A stretch of 64,000 nt of DNA from Gordionus sp. m RMFG-2023 (Eukaryota; Nematomorpha; Gordioida; Chordodea; Parachordodidae): assembly GCF_954871325.1 (NCBI RefSeq), contig NC_088777.1, positions 10,517,366 to 10,581,365 on the forward strand, written 5' to 3'. Below the pieces are notes generated by a model that was not told the DNA's origin, searched no databases, and was given only the letters and a program-made list of their open reading frames with translations. The translations under genes were made by a program, and so were the position numbers. Every line of letters starts with the position of its first letter. Position 1 is the first letter of the stretch. Below, in pieces: positions 11,413 through 23,159 of this stretch.

Positions 11413-12495
11413 ATTACATTCATACATTAAATCTAAAAAAAACAAACCTCATATAACATTATAGATATTATTCTGACTTCATCATAACTCGATTTCTTTA
11501 ATTTCAATGTATTTCATAATGTTATTACATAACCCTGCAGTCACATTACCTCATATTTTCACCAATGATATCCTTTTAAATCTAAATGTATCCTATATAT
11601 GTTATCATTAATAATTAAATATATCATATGTGTAATTCACATTACACCTTATTTCATAAAAATGGTTAATTACTTCAAAATAAACAACATTAACACACTC
11701 CAATAGATCCCTTAATAATATATCAACCTAATTGAAACTGGATTACATCCAGCCCGCACATGTCCATCTCTTTAAAAACCCAAATGCATAATTATATAAC
11801 CAATATTTTATTATAAAAATCCACTTCTATGTATATTTTCATAAATCCTCAATTACACAAATTTATATCCACTTACAATCACCAATTGAATATTTTTTAA
11901 TCCTATATATACATATATATCCCTGCTCATAAAATCCCCAACATTTAAATATTCAGCAATCTTTTCTGTCCTGCATTACGTGAGGTTTGTTTTCCGGATG
12001 ATGGAAACCTATTCGACATTCAATGAGTCTTAAGGCCTACCAAATAATAAGACAATAACTTATTGTCACATATTGGATGTAAAAATGTAAATTTAGACAT
12101 ATAATACCACAAATATTATTGTCTTAAATGAGCCAAAATGAATCAAATATCATTAGCCCTCAACAGTAAGCCCTTTTCAAAGTAATATATAATTATTATA
12201 CATTATATATAATAAATTCATAATTTTATCTTTATTTTCAGTCCTAATACTCATTACATACTTTCTATCATATTCCTTATTTGCCAAATATTTAAAACAA
12301 AATGCTAAAATCCCTTAATCTCTACCCATATCAAAATCTTATTTTTCCCACACTTCTTACTGACACATCGTATAGTAATAATTGCGTTATGTATCTAAAA
12401 ATAAAAATTCAAAATATATGCAAAATTTTGGTTTTTACCTTTTAATAACGAATAACTCCTGGGTTTCGAATCCTAGGTCACGGTCAAAACACTGT

Positions 12496-12868
12496 AAAAA
12501 CCGCTTACTTTCCTTCCTGCCAATACTTAATCTGAAATTTATAACAGTAACTGAAACAAATGCACTAAAAAAACCCTTCCTTTATTAAATAATACCAAAA
12601 ATTAATAATATAAAAATTCATAGTCATTCAAAATAAATAAACAATAATTATACAAACTACATTGTGGTGATCCACATTATTTCATACTATTCATATTGAT
12701 CATCATTACACTTCTGACATCCATCTCTCCACACCAAGGACACAAAGGAACCTCTGTTCTTCTCCTTCCACTCCCATCCCCCAGGAAAATTTATCATCAT
12801 GTCAGAAAATGACTGACATTTAGTATATTATATTAAATTTATTTATTCTTTTTTTCAACGGCTACAAC
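12496..12868. repeat. 373-bp direct repeat, right copy
   Basis: It is the partner of 9271-9644, sharing TGCCAATACTTAATCTGAAA at its left and the TGTCAGAAAATGACTGACA hairpin module at its right. Outside these limits the two flanks differ, so the repeat boundaries are real. Confidence 0.75.
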
Positions 12869-14257
12869 AAAAACCAATATCTTATATAAATTATAAAATA
12901 GAAAGAGATATTGAAATAGCTTACTATCAAGGTAAAATTAAAAAAGAAAAAATATTGGCGTACCCTGTTTTTTTTAATAAAAACTGAACCGAAATAATTT
13001 ATACGAAATACTTCATCACTTTTTAAAAGAAGTTTTTTTTTTTTTGAATTTTTAAAAAGACTTGGTGATTACTTAAAAACTTCTGTTTGGCCGATTTAAA
13101 AATCATACTCTAGCATTGATATTTCATAGGGCCTAATCTTTCTACCATCTTTTTCTGATACCTCGAGGCTTATATAATATTAAGATTTAAGCCGCTTTTT
13201 AAAAACGGTTTTGTTAATAAAATTGGAGTTATAACCTCAGTTTCAAATGTACTATTGTTAAAATATGTATAAATTTAATAGATAGATGTATAAATAAATA
13301 TTAAAAATCATTGAGTTTTCATAATAATTTCTAAAAAATAATATAATATATTATATCAATTGCGAAAAATGATATTTTTTTTAAAGTATTTAATTGATTT
13401 ATAAAAGACTTATTCGTGTTAATAAATTTATAATGTCGTCAACCCTCTTACGATTTAGAATCTTTTTCTTAATCTGTCTTAACATAAGCAAAATTTTTGC
13501 TATCTACAACGATTATATTTATTTTTACTCTAAAGGCATTATCTACTTTAACAAATCTGGGATTTCCTTTCATTCTCAATCAAAAAAGAAGATCCCAGGA
13601 GAATCTGCCGAGTTGTCCTTTTTTATACTTAGCTGATTCCTTTTTGAAAGAGTACTTTTTATTCGATACAATAAATATTTATTATTTTCTAATTGGAGGA
13701 GTTAAAGATCATGTATTTTTTTAAAGTTAATGTAATATAATAATTTCTCACTAAATTAATATTTGTATTAGACCTTTACTATTCAAAAGTTAAACCATTT
13801 TATGAAGTCTATGAAACTTTGTTTTACATATGGAATCTATTTTTTAAAAAAAATAAAATAGCGGTATTCCGGAAAAAAAATGGTAGATTTTTAAATAATG
13901 AGCGCCATTTGTTACAAATAACAAGTTTAACTATTTTAATTTTTAAAAAAAAATATATATATTTTATAAACTTCTTTCGAAATGACTTATCTCATTAACC
14001 TTTTTGAATTTTTCAATAAATACTTTTTACAAGTAAATGAATAATAACACTGGATTTATAATAATCTTGTATCGAAAATATATTGTATAAAAATGCAAAT
14101 AAATATTTAAAAACATTAATGAATTGATATAATAATTTTAATAAGATGTGTATAATATTCAATTATGTTTGACATAGACAAGCAAGGCCATGGCAATTGG
14201 CAATATTTTTGCATTTTTACGGACTAATAAAAATTTTATAGCATTACAAAATTTTAT
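12869..14257. other. Intergenic spacer
   Basis: No credible gene is present. A stretch at about 13575-13770 (GAAGATCCCAGGA, TTTTTATTCGATACAAT, AAGTTAAT) recurs in diverged form at about 23035-23370, suggesting another low-copy repeat. Overlapping frames of 75-80 codons here are low-complexity and are rejected. Confidence 0.5.
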
Positions 14258-14717
14258 TTATGAACGATAGCGAATATACAACAATGGAATCGGTGCATTA
14301 TCGAGTACATTGTTAATAAATGGCTTAAAAAACTGATCCTTTAATCCAATTTTCGCTATTTCAGCTAACACATGAAATTCACAAGTGCTGTAAGGGAATG
14401 AAACGACTATTTAACCTCATCCAATTTTTCTTTCATTATCCTATATTCACTATACCCCACATCTATCAACATTTTTTTATAAGCATTTATAGGATCGGGC
14501 TCTATTATCCATGAGCTCCTCCATGGTAGAAATAAACCTTTATAGAACCCTTTAATTTCTTTAAATGAGGACTAAATTCTTGATCATTTAAAGCTTTTTC
14601 GATCGCGTAATTCATACTGTCTACAATCTCAGAGTATAACAATAAATTCTAACTCCAACATTTATAACATTAAAATGATTAGAGAGCGCTTTTGGCTGAT
14701 TTTAGATCCAATGAAAA
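14258..14717 (-). pseudogene. Methyltransferase 3' fragment (JHAMT-like copy 3)
   Basis: The minus strand matches the C-terminal half of copies 1 and 4: the stop region, the equivalent of LPWRRAWMIEADPIKAYKKM, and up to the block before CFHWIEDQ. Several small indels break the frame. Homology ends abruptly at 14717, where a GGCCCG-core repeat begins, and the N-terminal half with the SAM motif is absent, so it cannot be functional. It is the oldest-looking member of the cluster. Confidence 0.75.
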
Positions 14718-14866
14718 GTTCGGGCCATATTTTAATTTTTGCAAAAATACTCACGACAGGCTTATTTTAATTTTCTTAAATACCCGAGCCAGGCCGGGCC
14801 TAAAATTTTTGGAAATAAAATCCGGGCCGGGCCCTCTAAATGGTATCTCTACAGGTCTCTGTTAAA
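14718..14866. repeat. GGCCCG-core repeat fragment abutting methyltransferase copy 3
   Basis: It contains TTCGGGCC, CCGAGCCAGGCCGGGCC and CCGGGCCGGGCCC in an AT-rich context, like 2455-2862. Its left edge coincides with the point where methyltransferase homology stops. Confidence 0.5.
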
Positions 14867-16257
14867 AATATTAACAATATTAATGGCAATTTTAAATTAA
14901 ATTTAATTAAATGTGAAGATCTGGGGCAGGTTTAGCAGGGGATTATATTGAATAAAAAATTCCCGAAATTTATAAAAATATTAGATCCACTGATTTTTTT
15001 GTATATTATATATGACAAGTTTCTGACAATTCTTCCTGATGATAAATATAATATAGATAACCTCATGAATTTAACATTAGAATTTACATTTTATATATAA
15101 AAAAACTTAAAAAAATTTAAAAATATAAAGAAGCGCTATTATTCGCAACGCGAAAGAATAATAGGTACCCCGGGTGTTCTTCATGTATATATTTATTCGC
15201 ATAAAAGGTTTTCGTATATATATTTGTATTTAATTGCTTTTTTTAAAAAAATTTGTGGGTATTTAGTATTTATATTTAAAATCCTTTTTTTTAAAAAAAC
15301 GTATTTGTATTTATATTCAAATACTTTTTTCGAAATATCAACCATTTTTAACATTCAATTGTTTTTGACCGTTGAAATCTTTTATGTGTTCTAATGACGT
15401 TCCATTTTTATAAATGAAATTGACGAGTAAATAATTAATAATCAAAGGAATTTGGAAAAAATGGGCAGATTTTAATGGAACGAGTAACACCAGAATAAAG
15501 CTATCGGTTAAAATTTTTTTTTAAATATATGCATTAGAGATCTAAAAAAGTAGGCCCCGCTCAAACCCAGCCCGGCACAAAAGGACTTCAGGCCGGGCCT
15601 TTTTTTCAAAAAAAAATTGGGTTAGGGCTGAATAGGGCTTAATATTTTTTAAGAAAATTCGGGCCCGATCAGGTCGAGTCTTAGATATTTTTTTTTAATA
15701 TATCCTATCAATTTTATGTTGAATTTTTATGTAAAATAATAATATTTTATTTTATTTATCTAGACGCCATATAACATATATCGTTTATTTTTGAGTAATA
15801 CAAATTCAGGCTGGGCCAGGCCGGTAAATTTTTTCAAAAAAAATTTCGAATTCAGGCCGGGCCATCAAAACTTTTAAAAAATATCAGGTTCTGGCCTGAA
15901 AATTATGCCCGATGCATATCACTAATATGCATTTTAAAATAAAAATGTCATTTTCTTAAGATGTCATATTGCATTATTTTTTTTGATAATACATTATTAT
16001 TTATATACTATCTCTTAAATAGAAATAGTTTTGTAAATTTTCTACTTCTTAGTTCTTACATTGGTAACAATAACAATGAAAATGTATTATATAAGATATG
16101 CATAAATCAAAAAATATTAAAAAAATAATTGAATTGACATATACGTGTACAATATTTAATTATGTTTCCACATGACAAGAGCAATCATAAATATATTCTT
16201 AAAGCCAATTTACTGACAAAAATTTCTTAGCATTACAAAATTTATATCTAATCTTAT
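14867..16257. other. Spacer between methyltransferase copies 3 and 4
   Basis: This AT-rich DNA has no credible gene. It contains the full-length GGCCCG-core repeat at 15545-15935. Confidence 0.5.
15545..15935. repeat. GGCCCG-core repeat, reverse orientation
   Basis: It begins AAAAAAGTAGGCCCCGC and ends GCCCGATGCATATCACTAA. Both ends are the reverse complement of the corresponding ends of 2455-2862. GCCCGGC, GGCCGGGCC and GGGCCAGGCCGG blocks lie between poly-A/T tracts. Confidence 0.55.
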
Positions 16258-17143
16258 TCATGAACAATAACGAACATACATCATTGAAATTGGCATCATC
16301 AGTTTGTCACCTTGATGTCTTGCGTTATATTCGAGTATATCATCGATAAATTGCTTAAAAAACTGATCCTTCAATCCCATTTTTTCTATTTCAGCTAAAA
16401 CATCTGGAAAACTAGCTTGGATAGCTATTATAGAGGAATGATTAAACGTGTATTTAAACTCATCCAATTTTTCTATCGTTATCCCATCTTCTTTATACCC
16501 CACTTCAATCATCATTTTTTTGTAAGCCTTTATAGGGTCGGGCTCTATCATCCAGGCGCGTCTCCAAGGTAATAATAAAAGTTCATGGAACTCTTTTAAT
16601 TTCTTTAAATATGGACTCAATTCTTGATTATTTAAAGCTTTTTCGGTGGCATAATTCATATAATCTACAGTCCCATAGCATAATATCAAATTAATAGAAC
16701 TATCTCGAGGATTTATAACCTTAAGTAGATTAGCGAGCGCTTTTGGCTGATCTTCGATCCAATGGAAACAAGACGAGGATACCACATGATGAATGTGACC
16801 TTCTTTAATTGCACTCAAAATATCTTTGGATGCGCTTTCGCTAGCTATATCTATTCTGGCAAATATGCAGTGATTTTTGTCTAGAACAATAATGTTCCCT
16901 GGAATAATCAATCATTGTTGATAGTATGTCTATTCCTAATACACTTCCCTTGTATACTTTGTCATGATTTATTAATATAGTTTGGTAAAGTAAATCGGTG
17001 CATTTACCATCTCCGCAACCAACGTCTAATACATTGTCGCATTCTTTAATGCTTGGGATTATACGTGAGAGGAGATAAGTGTAAATATGGAATTGATATG
17101 AGTTATGTTTAGCATAAGCCTCACAGTCCGAATTCATAAACAT
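16258..17143 (-). pseudogene. Methyltransferase with one frameshift (JHAMT-like copy 4)
   Basis: The upstream frame starts MFMNSDCEAYAKHNSYQFH and carries motif I (VLDVGCGDGK). It runs into a single-base insertion near 16866, in the segment equivalent to SLIFAKIDIAS. The downstream frame then continues to the same C-terminus as copy 1 (SSSCFHWIEDQ, LPWRRAWMIEPDP, then the stop). Everything else is intact and close to copy 1, so this is either a very young pseudogene or a functional gene with a sequencing error. The single-base difference decides. Confidence 0.75.
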
Positions 17144-18317
17144 ATTTTAAAAATTATTTATTTTAAAAAAAAAGTATCAAAAATGTTAAAATTAGCATCT
17201 TTTTAAATATCAAACTCCTGTTGTTTTTATAAATATGTAGATAATTTTGCGAGAATCTTTATTTAAATTACTTTTTTTTTTAAATTTTAAAAAAAAATTA
17301 TTGTAAAAAAATCTTAATTAATTTTTTTTTAAACAATGGCAGCCTATTTTATAATTAAAAATAAGTAATTATTTGTAAATGTAACCAATTATTTGCGATT
17401 ATATATTAAGATCAAAAGTCAATCCGTCCCTTCAAAGAAATAGCATGCAAATGGCGGATTTGCTATTTAGAAAAAGACGAATCTAATCCTTTAAATTTGC
17501 TAGAAAGTTTGATTATAAAACAAATTTCAAATTTTTTAAAAATTAAAAAAAAAATGGATTGATTCGAGGTCGATTTTGATACCCAAAGCCGCGGTCAGTT
17601 CCAATGTATTAAAGTTGATCGCAGTTAAAAAATACTTGTAGTTATATCTGGACCCGTTTCACCGGAATCGTTTCCTTAAGATGAATCACACAAATAAAAG
17701 CTATCTTTATTAGCTTGAGTTTTGCAATTTTTATTTTAATTCTTTTTAGATGCGATTAATAAATGGTTTTATTTTAAATATAAATTTAAAAATAAGATAA
17801 GATTTCGATTCTTAATAAAGAAATCAGTTAAATAATTTTTGAATGTTTAAAAATTTATCGTAAACAAATTTCTTTTTTTTTGTCAAGAGTTTTAATTAGA
17901 GTATTATTGCCGCAAATAGAATAATGAAGACAGGATAAACAGGTTTATTAATATAATTTAGAATTTCAGGAAAATTTTTAAATTTTTTTTAAAAATATCT
18001 GGCCAGAACAGATCTTCGATTTATTTCCGATCAACTGTGAACGGGATTCGTAAATCATATGAGCCAATTTTAAGATATATGATTTTTAAAATACAATTAA
18101 AGTGTGTGGAATTTATCTTGGTAAGATTTAATTTAACTATTTACTGCTCCTTAGACTAGTCTAAACAGCTTTACTAGGATACCCTATTTTTGGTTTATTT
18201 AAGTATTTGGTAGCATTTTATTTTCCTCATTTTTTGTTTTCTTTTTAGATTGTTTAGTCTAAGCTAAATGGCGGGCTAGTAAATAATAAATCGAATAAGG
18301 ACACTATATTTTATAGG
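17144..18317. other. Spacer between methyltransferase copies 4 and 5
   Basis: No gene is seen. It holds one copy of the CTTAGACTAG repeat (18137-18287). Confidence 0.5.
18137..18287. repeat. CTTAGACTAG repeat, copy 1
   Basis: It starts ATTTACTGCTCCTTAGACTAG and ends TTAGTCTAAGCTAAA followed by GGCGGGCTAGTAAATAAT, so the ends are imperfect inverted repeats. It is matched by 23440-23602 and, more loosely, by 46472-46735. Confidence 0.6.
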
Positions 18318-18637
18318 GTACAAAAAAAATATCTGCAGATTCATATATATATATATGCTAAATCATTTTAAATAATTTTATTACACAATAATTTATTATC
18401 CAATGTAAGTTATCTAATTTGAACAATTAGCTAGATTATCCCTGCTTACGGAAAAGTAATTTAAAGTTTTGATTCCCTTCGACCTCAACAAAGACAAAAT
18501 AAAATAATTTAAATATTTTCTTTTACCCTGCGGCTAAGAGTATTTTTTTTCATAAGTTACAAATAATTCAAGGAGGACATTTAAAATTTTTTTTTGACAC
18601 GGTCATTAATTATTCAATAATAAAATAATTTAAAAAA
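18318..18637. repeat. Duplicated flank upstream of methyltransferase copy 5
   Basis: It matches 6735-7051 in order and orientation, including ATTATCCAATGTAAGTTATC and the stretch before the start codon, with small gaps. Both copies lie directly upstream of a plus-strand methyltransferase copy. Confidence 0.7.
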
Positions 18638-19529
18638 ATGTTTATGAATTCGATGCGAGGTCTATGCTAAACATAATTCACATCAATCTTCTATCTATGC
18701 ACATCTACTTTCTCGCATAATTCCACACATCAAAGAACACGGCAAGATATTAGACGTTGGTTGTGGAGATGGTAAATCAACCAATTTACTTTATAAAACT
18801 TTATTAACGACTAATAATGATGGATTTAAAGGCAGCGTTTTAGGAGTAGACATACTCTCACCAATGGTGGAATACGGCAGGAAACATTATTGTTCAAGTA
18901 AGAATTCATTGGTGTTCGCCAAAATAGATGTAGCTAGTGAAGACGCGGTCGAAAATATTTTAAGCACCATAAAAGAAGGTCTTATTGATCACGTGGTATC
19001 TTCATTTTGTTTTCAGAGGATCGAAGATCAACCAAAAGCGCTCTCAAATCTACTTAAAGTTCTAAATCCAAAAACGGGTTCTATTAATTTGATATTTTTT
19101 TATAGGACCATAGAAAGTGTAAATTATGCAACTGATGTAATCTTAACTAATAAAGAATTGAGCCCGTATTTAAAAAAGCTAAAGGACTTTAACGAACGTT
19201 TATTGTTACCCTGGAGGAGACGTTGGATGATAGAACCCGACCCTATAAACTATTATAAGAGAATCATGATTAAATAGGGTTATAACGTAGATAAAATAAA
19301 AATAGAACAGTTAGATGAGATTAAATATTCATTTCAGCCTTCCTCGGAAGAAGCTGTAAATTATGTCAAGGGATTTTTTCCGGATGTGTTGGCCGAAATT
19401 GACAAAGTTGGATTGAAAGAGTTGTTTTTTAAGCAATTTGTCGAAAATATTTTGGACTATAACGAGAAACATTATGGAGACAAACTTAAATTCTGTATTC
19501 CGTTGATGTTTGTTCAATATAGTTTATGA
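18638..19529 (+). pseudogene. Methyltransferase pseudogene (JHAMT-like copy 5)
   Basis: An ATG at 18638 is followed by a frame disruption in the MFMNSD segment, so the SAM-motif region (ILDVGCGDGK) is read in another frame. A long clean stretch covers VEYGRKHYCSS through LPWRRRWMIEPDP, then an in-frame stop replaces the glycine codon seen in copy 2 (KSGYN) near 19275. The remaining C-terminus can be read to 19527-19529. In copy 5 the HWIEDQ motif is QRIEDQ, losing the usual tryptophan. Copy 5 retains the DVASEDA segment that copy 2 has lost. Confidence 0.8.
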
Positions 19530-20374
19530 AGAAAATTAGAGGCTAAATTTATCAATTTAATGAAAAACTAGACCTTCATTTGTAAAAAAATTTAAGATAT
19601 AAATATAATATATAATTTTATTGCAGTCATAATCAGAACGTAAATAAACGATTTATAGCTTAAGATACTACGACTTTTTAAATTTTAATTATTATCTTTT
19701 AACAAAAATCAACTTGAGCATATAATTTAATTATGGTTAAAATCAGAAAGTAAATGAATGATTAAAACCAAATAAAATAAAGGGTACAAGATGTTGAAAC
19801 GCTGAGGAAAAAAAATTCAAATAAAATAATTTCGAAAAAACCGGATATTTTAAAATATATTTAGGATTTTAAAATATTTTATAAGCTGGTTAAGTTGATA
19901 TTAATTAAATTAAATTCATTTTTTTGATCAAATTAAAATATTTTTAATATAAGTTGTATAAATTTATAAGTATTTTTATCTTTAGAGATTTTTAAATTTT
20001 TTGTCATTTCCATTTTTAATAGTATAGGCCGGCCCTCTTATGATAAGGATTGAATAGATATATGCTATGTATTTCTCAATTCCATAAAATCCTACTTCTA
20101 AGCACAATAGTAAGAAGACTATTATTTTTTGAACTGATTAAAAGGGATTGAGTCAGGACCACAACCCATACCCATGAATTGTACATGTATTAATTAATTT
20201 ATGATGCAGGTGAAGGGCTGATTTTATCTTTATTAATATATATCTAGGCTAAATAAGTAGCTGTTAGTTGGCAATACTGAACAAATAACCATTCACCAAT
20301 GTAGTTAGTAGTTTGATTAAATTAAAAGTCTTACAAAAAATATAAATAATTAATAACTTTTTGCCCGTTTCAAC
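19530..20374. other. Intergenic spacer
   Basis: AT-rich; I see no gene, RNA or clear repeat in this stretch. Confidence 0.5.
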
Positions 20375-20993
20375 TTCTAAACGTTACTACAAAAAAGAAA
20401 CGCGTTACCGTTACTCGTTACCTTTTCAAAAAAGGAACCCGCGTTATCTACTTTTCAAAAAAGTAACTGGCTACTCGTTACTTAAAAAAATTAAATATAT
20501 ACAAAAATAATATTTATTTTTTTTCCGATAATATATAATAAAATATTATAGTATTATTTAAATATGCAAAAAGAATATATAAGATCGTTTTAAAAAAAAA
20601 TAAACTCAGATGATTCCGCAGAAAACGCATTTTGCAAAATTATCTTTGTCTTTTGTAAAATATTTCCATAATCTAGATACCATATTTAAAAAAATTTTTT
20701 TATTTAAAGTATAAATAATAAAATTGGCGTTATTATTTAAAAAGATTTAAAATAATAAAAAATTTGGGTGTTCCTTTCTATTTTTATAAAAAAAAACTTT
20801 TAAAATACTATAAATCTATTTTAAAATAGAAAAAGAAAAATTAGAAGGTGTTGTGCATTATACGGTTAATGATGCTTACCACCTTAAGGTACTATCTCTC
20901 AAATTTGAATTTTGTTTTTATTCATTTTTCATTTGGATAGGCACTACCAAATATATTTATAATATATATTTGAAAAATCGTGATTTTTGGAAA

Positions 20994-21062
20994 GCCTCTA
21001 TGGCCCTAGTAGGCAAAAGCACTGATCTCATGGTCTCGGGTTCAAATCCCGGAAATGGTCAT
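20994..21062 (+). other. tRNA-like sequence (pol III box B), probably a SINE or tRNA relic
   Basis: TCGGGTTCAAATCCCGG forms a five-pair T-stem with a seven-base loop and matches internal promoter box B. TGGCCCTAGTAGGC resembles box A with an extra base. The putative acceptor arms (GCCTCTA and AAATGGT) pair poorly and no good anticodon stem forms, so it is not a working tRNA. Confidence 0.35.
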
Positions 21063-21364
21063 GTTTTTTTTCTTAATCTAACTTGGTGGTTCCATCCTTG
21101 GGGGGATAATATATAGGAGGCCGGACTCGACCACGTGATTCCGTATTAATATATTAAATAAAAAGGGTCTTACTACATTTTAATAAATTTTGGTCGGTAT
21201 TTAGCAAATTAGGTTGGTATTTAGAATATTTCCATACATTCACTTGGTAGTAAGCATCATTAACCTGCATTTGCATTGTTTAAAAAAAAATTATTTAGAA
21301 AATATTATAATGTAAAATAAATATACATAACATAAAATAAAATAACAAAAAAAAAGAAAAGTAA

Positions 21365-21472
21365 AAAGATCGGGTCGATTTTTTACAAATATCGGTCCGA
21401 TCCGATATTTTTGGAAAATGCTAAATATTGGTGCCGATTCGATCTGATATTTAAAATCGGCACAGCCTTACT
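21365..21472. repeat. TCGGAT-type inverted-repeat element end
   Basis: ATCGGTCCGATCCGATATTTTT and ATCGGCACAGCC match the right end of the 56030-56684 element. Only one end is evident here. Confidence 0.5.
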
Positions 21473-23055
21473 TATATTTTAATTCCATGATTGCGCTTTA
21501 CAAAATATTATGAAAGAATATTATTCTAAAATTCATCTTTTCACCTTCAAATGCTTTTTTAAGTTTGAACTGCTGGACATTGAGGTTGAAATATTTATGT
21601 TTGGATATAATTTACATTTACAAAGTTTAGACTTGGTACCATTAATTTTCTTTATTGGTTTAAAATATATTTCAAATTGGGGCCAGAGAAGGGTCAAATC
21701 ATCTTCATCTGAAGAAATATGTACTATGGACATAATATTCTTAAAATAAATTATAAGAATAATAATATCATTAGTAACATTTACTTAGAATTTTGATTGA
21801 ATATTAATTTCGACAGAAAATTCAACGAGAATTTAAAATAAAAATGAAGGAAGTGGTTGATGTGAATTAAAACTCGGCTTAAATTATTTATATTAAGAAT
21901 TAAAAAATAAATAAAAGTAATTTAATAATACAATAAAATAGGTTTTTGATATTTTTTAAGAAAAAATATAAAACGAGTAACGTTTTGCGTTACCGTTACT
22001 CAAAAAAATGAAACGCGTTACCGTTACTCGTTACCTCTAGAAGAAGGAAACGAATGACTTTCCTTTTCTTCAAAAAATGTAGCACTAAGTTTTTTACATA
22101 ATGTTTAATTTATTTTCCTTATAGTATTTCCAATTTGCAATTATTTCACTCCAAAGCCCGAATCCAAGATGAGAAAATATAATTTAGTATTCATAATTAA
22201 AATTGTTTAAAGAAACATATTTGATAAAATTACATTTTTAAAAAAATTTATTATTTTTTAAAACTTGTATATTTTATATATATCTTGACCTATCAACAGA
22301 ATCGATATAAATAAGAGACCCCTAAGGAATTAAAAATTTTAACCCGGAGCCCCGCCTTTAAGCTATGTTTAGTGTCTCTTCCATTTTTAGGTCTGTTTCG
22401 GATTATTTTTAAATTGATTAGTTTACTGCTTACCATTTTTTTTAAAATTTTTTTATTTTAAAATAATTTTAGATGTATTTTGTAAATTCTTTCGAAGTGA
22501 AATTGCAAATTTGAGCAGTAAATGAATGTTAAACTATCCTAGGTTCTGAGCTGATTACATTGTTATGGTCTCATTTTAAATTTTTTTAAACCATTTTTTT
22601 TATGAGTTTTTGAAAAAAAATTTCTAAATAATTTTGAGCAAATAGCTTTATTTTGTTTGAATAATTTTGATCAAATTTTACGAAAAATGCCGAAATATTT
22701 TTTTAAAGAATTAAACCTTTTGTAATTTTCATGCATAAAAAATCTTTTAAGATGAAATCAAAAATTTTTTAAAAAAAATTAGTAATTTTTGCTCAAATAT
22801 TTTTGAATATTTTTTTTTGAAACTCTGAAAAACCATTTACCTTTACCCACTTTTTGGTTTCCTACCTTAAACCGAATTCAAACTGATCTAAAATTTTAAC
22901 GGGTACATAATTCTGTCTATAATTTTAGGGGGGCGTGAGTTCATAAATTAATTTATAGGCGTTTGTATTTCGTGAGGGTTAAACTCGATTGATAAATTAA
23001 TAAAAACTAAGCAGGTCATAAGTAGGTGCACAGTCAAAAGGAAGATCCCAGGACC

Positions 23056-23159
23056 ATGCATTTACAGTTGACACGAATCGCGGGAAAGTATATAAAATAT
23101 GATATAAACATATTTTATATTCATTTTTGTACACGAATTCGCGATAACTGTAAATGTAG
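23056..23159. repeat. About 100-bp inverted repeat (hairpin)
   Basis: The left arm CATTTACAGTTGACACGAATCGCG faces the right arm CACGAATTCGCGATAACTGTAAATG. The inner part (AAAATATG/CATATTTT) is also self-complementary. A transcript would fold into a long, slightly bulged stem. Confidence 0.6.

Larger units (their letters stand above)
9040..12868. repeat. Strand-asymmetric repeat block, C much more frequent than G on the plus strand
   Basis: For about 3.8 kb the plus strand is rich in A and C and poor in G, unlike the flanks. The block is bounded by two near-identical 373-bp direct repeats (9271-9644 and 12496-12868), and it contains a third partial copy (10108-10222), tandem 57-60-bp units (11185-11412) and extra copies of a CACTNNAAAAACCCCTTC motif (about 9070 and 9333). 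No long frame is present. The direct-repeat layout could fit a non-coding retroelement, a transcribed non-coding unit on the minus strand (G- and T-rich), or a complex satellite; sequence alone does not decide. Confidence 0.5.
20375..22090. mobile_element. Non-autonomous hAT-like element with GTTAC ends and a BED-finger relic
   Basis: The left end has ACGCGTTACCGTTACTCGTTACC and the right end, inverted, has GGTAACGAGTAACGGTAACGCG, both with nearby repeated AAGTAAC words. Between them the minus strand at 21533-21733 encodes WPQFEIYFKP, CKCKLYPNINIS and SSSSNLKKHLKVK, the W-Y/F-C-x-C...H pattern of a BED zinc finger, the DNA-binding domain typical of hAT transposases. No catalytic domain is present. 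The element hosts a tRNA-like sequence (20994-21062) and a TCGGAT-type repeat end (21365-21472). The exact termini and target duplication were not resolved. Confidence 0.55.

Noticed and set aside
9040-12868. Nuclear mitochondrial insertion as the cause of the C over G skew
   Set aside because: I see no mitochondrial protein, rRNA or tRNA sequence, and the flanking and internal repeats are not mitochondrial-like.
13394-13724. Two overlapping plus-strand frames of 75-80 codons
   Set aside because: They are rich in I, F, Y, N and K as expected of random AT-rich DNA, overlap each other in different frames, and part of the stretch is a repeat.
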